A stretch of DNA of 54,090 nt, taken from positions 1-54,090 of the forward strand of contig CALCCE010000091.1 of NCBI GenBank assembly GCA_937899835.1, written 5' to 3'. Numbering within the stretch: the first letter of the stretch is position 1; each line of letters opens with the position of its first letter. Under the pieces are notes generated by a model, which saw nothing but the letters and a program-made list of their open reading frames with translations, searched no databases and was not told the DNA's origin. Source of the DNA: an uncultured Flavobacteriales bacterium (GTDB lineage: Bacteria > Bacteroidota > Bacteroidia > Flavobacteriales_G > Salibacteraceae). Below are positions 41,753-50,400 of the stretch, in pieces. Position numbers and translations under genes: made by a program.

Positions 41753-42547
41753 TTAAATGTGCTGCGCCAGTAGGGCCTTTAAGGAATCGAGCTTTTTGCG
41801 GGCTGCTTCGTAGCCAATAGCATACAATTCCTCCACCGCGTCCATGGAAAAAACACCGAAATGAAAAAGCTCTGGAGGAGAAAGAAACAGGTCGGCCTGC
41901 TCGGGGGTAAAACTGCGTTGGCCGGACAACAGGAGTCGAATGGCCCGGTTAACCACTTTGCGAGACGATTGCAATTCTTCTTGTTGCACCGGTGTGCTGG
42001 GGTTGACGTCTACCGCAGCTACTACTTTGCATTTTGAGCGCAACGGTTGTATTGGGATGCTTTCCAGTATGCCTCCATCTGCGTGATAAACACCATTGAT
42101 ATTTACCGGAGCAAATACGCCGGGAAAAGCGGCAGAGGCTTGGATGCATCTATGCAGTGGACCTTCAGAAAAATGCTTCAGGGTGCCGTTTTCCAAATCG
42201 GTAGCGGTGATGATGAGGGGAATGGAGAGGGATTGAAAGTTGTTTTCTGGCAGGTAGTCCTCCAACACCTTGAAGGAGGTGATGTCCAGCAAGCCAGGTT
42301 GGCGAAAGGTAAGGTGAGAAAAGGAAAACAAGTTGGTTTCCGAAAACACCTTTAGAATATCCCTGGGAGACAGGCCGTAGCTATACAAAGCACCCACAAT
42401 TGATCCGCCACTGGTGCCGGCAATGATATCGGGCCGAATGCCCGCTTCTTGCCAGGCTTGCAGCGCACCGATTTGAGCGGCACAGCAAGCGCCACCGCCA
42501 GAGAGGGCGAGGCCAAATAGGTGCTCAGGTGCAGGGGAGTGGGACAT
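41753..42547 (-). CDS. Patatin-like phospholipase
   Basis: 264 residues. The oxyanion hole is LALSGGGACCAAQIG (residues 13-27), the nucleophile Ser46 is in GTSGGS, and the catalytic Asp157 is in ADGG, giving the Ser-Asp dyad of the patatin family. The length matches soluble bacterial patatins (RssA/YchK-like). It hydrolyses acyl ester bonds in lipids. There is no signal peptide, so it is cytoplasmic or peripheral. It stands alone, with 124 bp to the divergent small gene at 42672. Confidence 0.92.
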   Translation of the reverse strand: MSHSPAPEHLFGLALSGGGACCAAQIGALQAWQEAGIRPDIIAGTSGGSIVGALYSYGLSPRDILKVFSETNLFSFSHLTFRQPGLLDITSFKVLEDYLPENNFQSLSIPLIITATDLENGTLKHFSEGPLHRCIQASAAFPGVFAPVNINGVYHADGGILESIPIQPLRSKCKVVAAVDVNPSTPVQQEELQSSRKVVNRAIRLLLSGQRSFTPEQADLFLSPPELFHFGVFSMDAVEELYAIGYEAARKKLDSLKALLAQHI

Positions 42548-42671
42548 GTGGGAGCGAAATTTCCTGCTAAGGTAGGCTTTGGGGGAAGGTTTAGAGTCGG
42601 AGAGGAGTTGAAATATTGGGGCAATCTGCCTAAAGCATTAGTCGTTTGATAATTGTAAGTATTTTTAAAAT

Positions 42672-42881
42672 ATGATGACTATAACAATTAACGACAATGT
42701 GGATTGGGCAAGGCGTAGCTTTGAAAGTGTAGAAGATTTAAGAGAGTACCTTGCCGAATTGCAGTTAGCATCCATCCAAAACCCGGAGTTTTTTGAGGAG
42801 TTGGATCGGCGGGATACCAATGCCGAACTCAATCCAAAGTCCCTTAGGTCTTTAGCAGAGATAACCCAGCGTTTGCAATAG
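42672..42881 (+). CDS. Hypothetical 69-aa acidic protein
   Basis: 69 residues, all helical by pattern after a short N-terminal strand (MTITINDNVDWARRSFESVEDLREYLAEL). It is acidic and has no signal peptide. The first ATG is at 42672, with another at 42675. It resembles a small regulatory or antitoxin-like protein, but no toxin gene is adjacent. Its strand differs from both neighbours, so it has its own promoter. Length and sensible composition support a real gene. Confidence 0.55.
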   Translation: MMTITINDNVDWARRSFESVEDLREYLAELQLASIQNPEFFEELDRRDTNAELNPKSLRSLAEITQRLQ

Positions 42882-42951
42882 CTCAAATAGCTATCAGCTA
42901 TTCTTTACTCAAGAGGCGGAAACCGAGATTCTGAAAGGATATCCTACTGCC

Positions 42952-44007
42952 TCAATCGACCACCGGTTTTACCGACCAAATGGCTCCGTTTTTGGTATCG
43001 TGTCTGTCCAGGTTGTTCTGCGAAATTGCCGTATTCAGTAGCGCCTCACATTGGTTGCGTGGTGTGTTGGAAAGCTCGGCAAACTCTCGGGCCGTGAGGG
43101 AGTTGAAATGAAGCAACAAACTTTCCAAGCTTGGATCATAGGTGGCTTTCTGCGCTTCAGGATACAATTTCAACAGGGCTACTTCGAAGAACGAATAGGG
43201 CTTGGCCCCGTAAACCATTTCTTTCGTTCCTGATGCATTTTCAAAAAACAAAGTAGGGAAGCCCCGCACGCCAAGCTGCCTGCCCAGGTTTAGGTCTGCT
43301 TCGAAACGGGCTTTGGCAGTACCTTCGTAATCCGCCTTCAATTGTGCCACATCCAGGCCAACTTGCGCTGCAGCATCCGCCAGGTGTTCCCATTTGGTGA
43401 TGTTTTTCTTTTGCAGGAAAACCATTTCGCGAATGGCCCTTAAAAACAGCAAAGCCTTTTTGGCATCTTGCATTTCAGCGGCTTTGCAAGCGATGGAAGG
43501 AGGATAAGATGAATCCAGCGGGTCTTCGAGCCACACATCCCCATCAATGGGCATGTCGTAGTGGCCGCTCACTTCGTCCCAATGGTGGGCCACATCCGAA
43601 GGTTTACTAATACCACCACTGTTGTAGCTCCAATCGGGCAGCAAGCCCCCCATCCGATACTCGATATCCACCAGGTGCCCGTATTCCAATTTGAACTTCC
43701 GCAGTTGGGGTTCGATGCCCCAGCAGGTAGAGCAAATGGGATCCGTAAAGTAAACGATCTTCACCCGTTGGGTGGTGGAGGTGGATGGTGCAGTGGAGGA
43801 GTGAGAAGCACTGGCGACCTTCGTTCCGGGTAAAGCACAGGCTCCACTGTCGGTATCGCAGAGCAGCGGATTTTCTTCGTTCATGGTAGTGTTGGTTGGA
43901 GCATTGCAACTGATGAAGGACACAAGAAATAGCAGGAAAACAAATGGGGGTCGCAGGTGCCAGCAATTGGTGACCAAAAGTTGGCGGTGGCTGCGATTGC
44001 TGGTCAT
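42952..44007 (-). CDS. DsbA-family lipoprotein, FrnE/YjbH-like
   Basis: 351 residues from the ATG at 44007; an ATG at 43884 would give a cytosolic form without the leader. The leader PPFVFLLFLVSFISC is a lipoprotein signal with a lipobox Cys. After a Ser/Thr linker the thioredoxin fold begins (RVKIVYFTDPICSTCWGIEP) with the redox motif CSTC, then a helical insertion with YPPSIACKAAEMQDAKKALLFLRAIRE. The cis-Pro loop GVRGFPTLFFEN follows. This layout matches DsbA-like proteins of the FrnE/YjbH group. It may catalyse disulfide exchange in the periplasm if the leader is used. A C-terminal ~60 residues (SLESLLLHFNSLTAREFAEL) add a winged-helix-like end. Confidence 0.85.
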   Translation of the reverse strand: MTSNRSHRQLLVTNCWHLRPPFVFLLFLVSFISCNAPTNTTMNEENPLLCDTDSGACALPGTKVASASHSSTAPSTSTTQRVKIVYFTDPICSTCWGIEPQLRKFKLEYGHLVDIEYRMGGLLPDWSYNSGGISKPSDVAHHWDEVSGHYDMPIDGDVWLEDPLDSSYPPSIACKAAEMQDAKKALLFLRAIREMVFLQKKNITKWEHLADAAAQVGLDVAQLKADYEGTAKARFEADLNLGRQLGVRGFPTLFFENASGTKEMVYGAKPYSFFEVALLKLYPEAQKATYDPSLESLLLHFNSLTAREFAELSNTPRNQCEALLNTAISQNNLDRHDTKNGAIWSVKPVVD

Positions 44008-44124
44008 GTCCATAAGAAAACAAACCATCCGATAAAGCGATGGTTCAAGGTAGCAGAAAGAAATGACCACGGTAGGATTACGGATGGCGGTTCATCACCG
44101 AGCAGCAACCAGGAAAGGAATACC

Positions 44125-44937
44125 TTACCGCCTCTTGATTTCAATCACCACCGATGAATTGCCATAATTGAGGGTGTACTTGCCCTTGCGAAAGATCGAT
44201 AAGTCGATTTGGCTACCCGCACCTTGGACCAACATGTTTCCTTTAAAGTCTAAAATTTGATAGAGCGTAGGAGCGTTGAAAAGGACCTGTTTTTTTGTGG
44301 GATGATATTCGTAAGTGATCTCCTTTTCGGGGCGACTTATTTGCACTACTTCAGACACGCGGTACCTTCCGCTCACTTGCTTTCTTATCCGGAATTTATG
44401 CTCACCGGCAAAGAGCATAACTTTCACTTCATACTCGTGGCTTTGATCGCAGGGCAGGCCCATCGATGCTACCTTCACCTCGGGTACCCGCACCCATTGG
44501 TTCCAGCGAAAGTGTTCTACTTCATAGCTGCCCGGGAGATAATCGTTCGAGGTGGACCACCGAAGCCTACCCAAAGAGTCGATGGATACGGAGTCGAAAT
44601 GTACTCTAAGCTTGGGCGATGCTACCTCAGGACCTAAAATCCTTGGTTGGCAACTGTCCTGGTGATAGATGGTTACCAAAACACTATCCTTACAAGCAAT
44701 GTCCATCATGTCCAACTGTAGTTCAATAGTAGCTTGGTCAACTGGAACACCGATGTTGGTGCCATTGACCAAGATGCTATCAATGCAGAAGGCTTTGCCT
44801 CCACCTAAAAAGGGGTTGATAAGGAAAATGGGCTCGCCTTTGTGGATGCCTCTGAGTTCAATGCGCTGCCCTAATCCGGTGGAATGGAGTAGGAGCAAGG
44901 TTAGGGCAAGAACCAGGTATTTAAGGTGGTTGTTCAA
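44125..44937 (-). CDS. Secreted protein with degenerate T9SS-like C-terminus
   Basis: 270 residues from a TTG at 44937, which gives a compact signal peptide (NNHLKYLVLALTLLLLHS...GLGQ); a further TTG lies at 44976, and no ATG is available before the mature part. The mature region contains Cys-bearing strands (FCIDSIL, MMDIACKDSVLVTIYHQDSCQP) and a fibronectin-III-like segment (RLRWSTSNDYLPGSYEVEHFRW). The last ~40 residues (YQILDFKGNMLVQGAG...GKYTLNYG) echo the final strands of a type A sorting domain but lack its NP motif. Function unknown. Confidence 0.7.
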   Translation of the reverse strand: MNNHLKYLVLALTLLLLHSTGLGQRIELRGIHKGEPIFLINPFLGGGKAFCIDSILVNGTNIGVPVDQATIELQLDMMDIACKDSVLVTIYHQDSCQPRILGPEVASPKLRVHFDSVSIDSLGRLRWSTSNDYLPGSYEVEHFRWNQWVRVPEVKVASMGLPCDQSHEYEVKVMLFAGEHKFRIRKQVSGRYRVSEVVQISRPEKEITYEYHPTKKQVLFNAPTLYQILDFKGNMLVQGAGSQIDLSIFRKGKYTLNYGNSSVVIEIKRR

Positions 44938-45250
44938 GTAGCGATCGAATGGGAATCTTGTTGTCCTTTGAAGCAAGGTTCGAAACTAAAGATTTGGCTT
45001 GACTTGTTAGTTATCCACCTTTGTCTTCGAGCGCTATCTTCTCAGTCTTCTTAAAGTCCCACCCGATCCTCTCTGTAACCGGGAGGGGCGCCCCGAAGCC
45101 TGATCGGATTTGGCAACTGCTTTCCGGTATCCCAAGTCGGTTACTTGCTTCATGCACCAACGGCATTTTCAAAGGCACAACCATTGAAAAAAGTGAGCGA
45201 AAGATGAATTGAAACAAGATGGAAAGTGCCTTTTGGGGAAGTTGATAGCA

Positions 45251-45273
45251 GGGTGTAGTTGCAAACTACACCC
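45251..45273. repeat. REP-like hairpin 1
   Basis: GGGTGTAGTT (45251-45260) and AACTACACCC (45264-45273) form a perfect 10-bp stem with a 3-nt loop. It shares the core GTAGTT-N3-AACTAC with hairpin 2, 50 bp to its right. Confidence 0.8.
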
Positions 45274-45322
45274 AGAAAGAAGTGCAGCGCCTAACCAGGA
45301 CAGTAATGTTTCATAGAAGTCT

Positions 45323-45345
45323 GATCGTAGTTGGCAACTACGATC
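45323..45345. repeat. REP-like hairpin 2
   Basis: GATCGTAGTT (45323-45332) and AACTACGATC (45336-45345) form a perfect 10-bp stem around GGC. The inner six bases equal those of hairpin 1 while the outer four differ, which suggests members of one hairpin family and not a simple duplication. Confidence 0.8.
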
Positions 45346-45373
45346 CGTTATCCAGATCCGGTTACCAACGTCC

Positions 45374-45600
45374 TGCACCACTTGGAAAGAAATCGGATGG
45401 CACCGGTGCACTGCTTTTTAAAACCGTGCACCACTTCAAAAAAATTCAAGCTGCACCGGTGCATTGCTTTTCAAAACAATGCACCACTTCAAAAAAATCA
45501 GGTGTGCACCGGTTCACTACTTTTCAAAACTGTGCACCACTTGAAAATAAAAATCAGGTTGCACCGGTGCATGGCTTTTCAAAAACGTGCACCACTTTGA
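45374..45600. repeat. 53-bp tandem array with internal CACCGGTG palindrome
   Basis: A half unit (45374-45400) is followed by units at 45401, 45454, 45507 and 45562, spaced 53, 53 and 55 bp. Each unit opens with CACCGGTGCA (CACCGGTTCA in unit 3), then CTTTTNAAAAC, then GTGCACCACTT and an A-rich spacer. Units 2 and 4 contain the perfect palindrome TGCACCGGTGCA. The 53-bp period is not a multiple of three, so the reading frame would rotate and the array is not coding. Confidence 0.88.
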
Positions 45601-46326
45601 CGATAGAAAATAGAACAGCGTTTCCCAGTGGTCACAATGGAGCACCACGCCAGCTACACCTGTATGCGCTTATCGAATCCCTAAACTGATCTTGCTTTTT
45701 TCCACTGGTGGAATACTGTTCGGTGGCCGGCAGACTATTCGAAGTGACGGTTGGATCATTCGCTGCCGACAGGAAACGCTCAAAAAGAACGTTGAGGCGT
45801 GCGCATAGGAAACAGCAAAACAAACCCCGTGTAGCCGTAAATGATCTCGTTGGGAAACCCAGGCAGGGGAAGGGAGGATTGGAACAACTAGGAGTGAATC
45901 GCTTCGACCGCAAACCTTCCCCCAAAAAAAAGAAAGATTCAACCGGATTTCTAAGAAATAGAACCGGATATAAAAGCCTTTAGAGCTACACCCTATCCGG
46001 TGCTACATTTGAAATATCCGAAAAGTGTATTTGCCCTCGCTTTACGGAATGAAACCCCTGAAGTACTAACCCAAATAACGCCAACACGAAACGATTGAAA
46101 CACCTAACCGAACCCCAAGCCTCCTGGTTGCTGATGGTGCGTCCGTGTCCCACTTGAGACGACTCCAGCTACTAAAGGAACTTTCCATACCGCATTTGCT
46201 GTGACTGTCGCGCCTCGATCCTAAATAGGATGCACGCGCGCCTACCCCGCACCGCAATGATCTGACTCAGCCTCCAGGCTGCTCCTGGAATTGCTATACC
46301 CTAACCGAACCTTTAACCTCAGACTC

Positions 46327-46863
46327 ATGAACCGAAAAATCCTGATCGCCTCCTTGTTGAATGGCCTGCTTTTGATCGGCCTCTTTGGATGGATGCTGTG
46401 GAGCAAAAGCTCCAGCCAACACTACTTCATCACCACCGCTGAAGTGTACAACGAATTTGAACTCACCAAGCAGTTGACCGCCGAATTGGATTTGGCCGTC
46501 AGCGCCCGCCAACTGCAATTGGACAGCCTGGAAAACCTGCTTCGGGGCATGGCCACTCAAATCAATGCGGCCGAAGACCTGTCGCAGGAGGAGGTAGCCC
46601 GCTTTCAGCAGCTCGAAAAAAGCTACCAGGAAAAGAAAGTGCGCTTCGATCAGGACAACGAAGCCCTGGCTGAGCACTACACCAAAGAAATCTGGACCCA
46701 ATTGAACCAATACATCGAGGCCTATGGCGAAGAACACGATGTCAACTTTTTGTTCGGCTCGCACGGGCAGGGCAACCTCATGTATGCCCGCGATGGCAGC
46801 GACCTCACCGAAGATGTATTGGCCTATGTAAACCTGCGCTACCATGATGAAAACATCGATTAA
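46327..46863 (+). CDS. OmpH/Skp-like membrane-anchored protein
   Basis: 178 residues from the ATG at 46327; an in-frame start at 46291 adds only 12 residues. An N-terminal hydrophobic helix (ILIASLLNGLLLIGLFGWMLW) acts as a signal or anchor. The next ~110 residues are a long Gln/Glu-rich coiled coil (LTKQLTAELDLAVSARQLQLDSLEN..., VARFQQLEKSYQEKKVRF). The end, IEAYGEEHDVNFLFGSHGQGNLMYARDGSDLTEDVLAYVN, matches the closing strand and helix of OmpH/Skp-like chaperones. It probably helps fold or present outer-membrane or surface proteins. The last 20 bp overlap the lipoprotein gene, so it begins a tightly coupled operon. Confidence 0.85.
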   Translation: MNRKILIASLLNGLLLIGLFGWMLWSKSSSQHYFITTAEVYNEFELTKQLTAELDLAVSARQLQLDSLENLLRGMATQINAAEDLSQEEVARFQQLEKSYQEKKVRFDQDNEALAEHYTKEIWTQLNQYIEAYGEEHDVNFLFGSHGQGNLMYARDGSDLTEDVLAYVNLRYHDENID

Positions 46864-47479
46864 ATCCCTGTTGGGCGCGGTGCTGGTGGCGGCACTCTTC
46901 GCCGGTTTCGGATGCAGCGCCCCCGAAGAACTGTCGCCCGTAGATTACCGGGCCTGGGTAGAAAACCCGGACAATGGCTTGTTGGCCTTTCGCGAGTTGG
47001 GCAACTACCGTTTCGAGTTGCAGTACCGGCCCAAAGACTACATCCTGCTGAAAGAAAACCGCGGTGCGGTGACCGATGCCGCCACCTGGGAAGCCGAAAA
47101 GCAAAGCCTGGGCGACCTGCAATACTATTCGTTCAAAATCTCCTCCCTTTCGGGAAACGCCTCTCCGTTGGAGAACGAACTTCAGGCACCGGAGGAATAT
47201 TACCACCGCCTGGCCTACCTCAGCAATGCGGTGCAAGAAGATTTGAGCCTGGTGCAAAACGGCGACACTTTGCCTTGCCGCATGCTGCATTTGGAGCGCA
47301 CCTACCAACTCGCACCCTATTCGCAACTCATGTTGGCCTTTGAGGCCCCACCTGCCGACCAGGGCGACCGCAAACTCGTGTTTCGCGACCGCGTTTTTGG
47401 CACCGGCATCGTGCAATTCACCCTTGCTGCCGCCGATTTGGCCCGGCAACCCCAAATTCAATTAACCCCTAAGTCATGA
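46844..47479 (+). CDS. Lipoprotein, second gene of the RHS-like operon
   Basis: 211 residues. The signal peptide SIKSLLGAVLVAALFAGFGC ends in a lipobox Cys (residue 24). The mature part is a beta-rich domain (YRFELQYRPKDYILLKENRG, YYSFKISSLSGN, SQLMLAFEAPPADQGDRKLVFRDRVFGTGIVQF) with no family name that I recognise. It overlaps the OmpH-like gene by 20 bp and the giant gene by 4 bp (ATGA), so the three are translationally coupled. It likely assists in surface anchoring or export of the giant protein, by analogy with other Bacteroidota surface operons. Confidence 0.85.
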   Translation: MMKTSIKSLLGAVLVAALFAGFGCSAPEELSPVDYRAWVENPDNGLLAFRELGNYRFELQYRPKDYILLKENRGAVTDAATWEAEKQSLGDLQYYSFKISSLSGNASPLENELQAPEEYYHRLAYLSNAVQEDLSLVQNGDTLPCRMLHLERTYQLAPYSQLMLAFEAPPADQGDRKLVFRDRVFGTGIVQFTLAAADLARQPQIQLTPKS

Positions 47480-50400
47480 TTTTAACCCGTATACGAGAAA
47501 GCAAGGCCGCGCGCTATGCGGCCGCCTTGCTGAGTCTCAGTTTTCTGACCGACCTCGCTCAACCGCAGGCAGCCATGGCGCTCACCGGAGGGCCCAGCCA
47601 GCCCGAGGTAGAAAGCTTTGAGCCGGTGGGCACCACCGAAATGGTCAACCTGTTTTCTGGCGACTTCAATTACAACATTCCCCTCATCGATGTAGGGGGC
47701 TACCCCGTGAACCTCGCTTACCACGGCGGCATTGGCATGGACCAAGAAGCCAGCATGGTGGGCTTGGGTTGGAACATCAACCCTGGGGTGATCAACCGCA
47801 ACATGCGCGGCTTGCCCGATGAATTCAAAGGCGAAAAAGTCTACAAAGAGTTCAACATGCGGCCCAATGAAACCTATGGGGTAACGCTTACACCCGACTT
47901 GGAATCGTTTGGCCTTTCCGCAGAAGACCTTGGAGTCGCCCTTGAGTATTCGGTAGGCATGACCTACAATACTTATAAAGGCATTGACATCAGCCAAACT
48001 GTTGGAGCCGCCATGAAGCTACCGGTGAGTGGAACCGACAACACTTTTGACCTCGGCTTTTCCGCCACGGCCAACGGAGACGGCTTGTACCTCAAACCCA
48101 AGGTTTCTTATTCGCAAAAGGTGAAAGAGATAGAGGGCAACGATGGAAAACTAAGCGTTTCTTCCAAGGCCAGTATTGGAGCGGGCTACAGCAGCCGTTC
48201 GGGCCTTAAAAACTTGACCTTAAGCACGGCTACCACGGGAAAATATAAGGCCAACAGTGGAGAGGTATCAAAATCAACCCTAAAGTCCACTAACTATTCG
48301 CCCATTAGCCTCACACCATCCTCTTACGTGCCGTCAATCAAGATTCCGACCACAACCATGGGCTACAGTTTTGCTACCAAATTCGGCTTCACCCTTTTCG
48401 GTGTCGATGGGGTAGGTAGCATTGGGGGAAGTTACTCCCGTACTGCCCAGCGAGAAACCAGCAGTGAGAAAAAGGCATACGGCTATTTGCACAGCGAAAA
48501 GGGCAGTTCAAGTCCAAAAGCCATGCTCGATTTCAATCGCGAAAACGACAAAGGTTTTAGCCCTAAGACCCAAAACTTACCGCTTACCATTCCTACTTAC
48601 GATGTATATGCCATTTCAGGGCAAGGCACCGGTGGCATGTTTCGCCCCTTTCGCAGCGATGCCGGTTATGTGTTCGATCCTGAAGTGAAAAACACCACGC
48701 CCCATTCGGGCGACTTGAGTATAGACCTCTCGGCGGCCAACACCACTAAAGTTGGCGGAAGCATTGTATTAAACCAAGCGCACAGCAAGGTGAGCCGGTG
48801 GAATCAAAACAACAATGCTCATCAAAAACTGGAATACCAGGCCAATGTGAGCAACCCACTTTACGAGCCGGCCTATTTTAAAGTAGCTGGCGAAAAAATT
48901 GGCGAATCTGATCCCAGTTTCCGCCAAAAATTGGGCGGTAAGGACGCAGTGTATGTCCCTATCGACAAAGGTCCGGGCTTGCAGTCTACTGCTGAAGCTA
49001 AATTGGTGAACAAAGACGGAAGTGTTACCACCAACCTCAACAGTCCGGTTTTTCGCAACCAGCGCCAAAAGCGGAACCAAAACATTTCTTACCTCACCAT
49101 TGCTGAGGTGGCCGATGGGCACGGCATGGGCGATCACACCAATCTATTGCCCTTCACCAACATTTACGGAAGCCAGAGCCACCACCCAATGGAAATCACG
49201 GCTTTGCAACCGGGCGGTGCCCGCTACATTTATGGTTTGCCCGCCTACAACACCCAGCAAGAGGAAGTTTCCTTCAATGTGGCTGGCAACACCGCAGATT
49301 GTGCCACGGGTAAAGTACAATACGACCCCGACGATGCTTCGGATAAAAACGAGAAGGGCATCGACCATTACTACTCCCGCACCGTGCTGCCCGATTATGC
49401 GCACAGCTATTTGCTCACTGCAGTGGTGGCGCCCGACTATGTGGATCGGGGTACCAACGGGCCCACCCCCGACGACATTGGTGGCTACACCAAGTTTACT
49501 TACGACAAGGCCTACGACGATTACAAATGGCGGGTGCCTTACAACGATGCCAACTATAGCGAGGGCCTGAAAACTGACAAGACCGACGACAAGGGCAACT
49601 ACCTCTACGGCACCAAACAGTTGTTTTACCTAAAAACGATTGAAACCCGTACCCACATTGCCATTTTCCACACCCGCGAGCGGCAAGATGCCCGCGAAGT
49701 GGCAGGTGAGCACGGAGGAACCGGCAGCCGCTCCATGCGCTTGCTCGAAAAAATTGAACTCTTTACCAAGCCCGATTACGATGCCAACGGCAGCAGCGCT
49801 ACCCCCATCAAAGTAGTGCATTTCGAATACGACTATAGCCTGTGTGGCGGATGGAATGGAGCTACGCCCATTTTGCCCAACAATGGTGGGGACCCGGTAG
49901 ACGTAAACGGCAACGATCCGGGAACCAGCGGACTGCCCAACGTGAACCAGGATGCGGGCAAGCTAACGCTGAAAAAAGTATACTTCACCTACGGCAAATC
50001 GAACCGCGGACGCTTCAGTCCTTACGAGTTTGAATACAGCGCCAACAATCCGAACTACGACATTAAAGGCTATGACCGCTGGGGCAACTTTAAGCCCAAT
50101 GTAGGCACCTGCAATCCACAAGGAAACGGATTGTTGAACACTGAGTTTCCTTACACTCCGCAGGAGCGGATCCCCAATACTGCCCCGGAGTTTGATGCTG
50201 ATCGCCCGGATCGCACTTGGGCCGATTGGTACGCCGAAGCCTGGTCGCTCACAGCCATTCAATTACCATCAGGCGGAAGCCTGAAGGTCGACTACGAGGC
50301 CGACGACTATGCCTATGTGCAAGACAAGCGAGCCATGCAGATGTTTCAAGTGACGGGCATGGGCTCCGAGAAACCCGATGCCACCAACAGCAACAACATC

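Larger units (their letters stand above)
44938..46326. other. Gene-free 1.4-kb region with structured repeats
   Basis: The longest non-coding stretch in the window. It holds two REP-like hairpins (45251-45273 and 45323-45345) and a 53-bp tandem array (45374-45600). Flanking sequence on both sides carries no supported gene: short frames around 45700-45990 on both strands are Arg/Lys- or Phe-rich and overlap each other. The last ~300 bp (46000-46326) should contain the promoter for the OmpH-like operon. Confidence 0.6.

Noticed and set aside
45374-45600. CRISPR array
   Set aside because: The whole 53-bp unit is repeated, including the would-be spacers, and no cas genes are present.
45282-45689. 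Plus-strand open frame across the 53-bp array
   Set aside because: The 53-bp period shifts frame each unit; the product has no consistent repeat and no family features.
46294-46845. Minus-strand 183-codon frame opposite the OmpH-like gene
   Set aside because: Complete antisense of a coiled-coil gene with an anchor helix and operon overlap.
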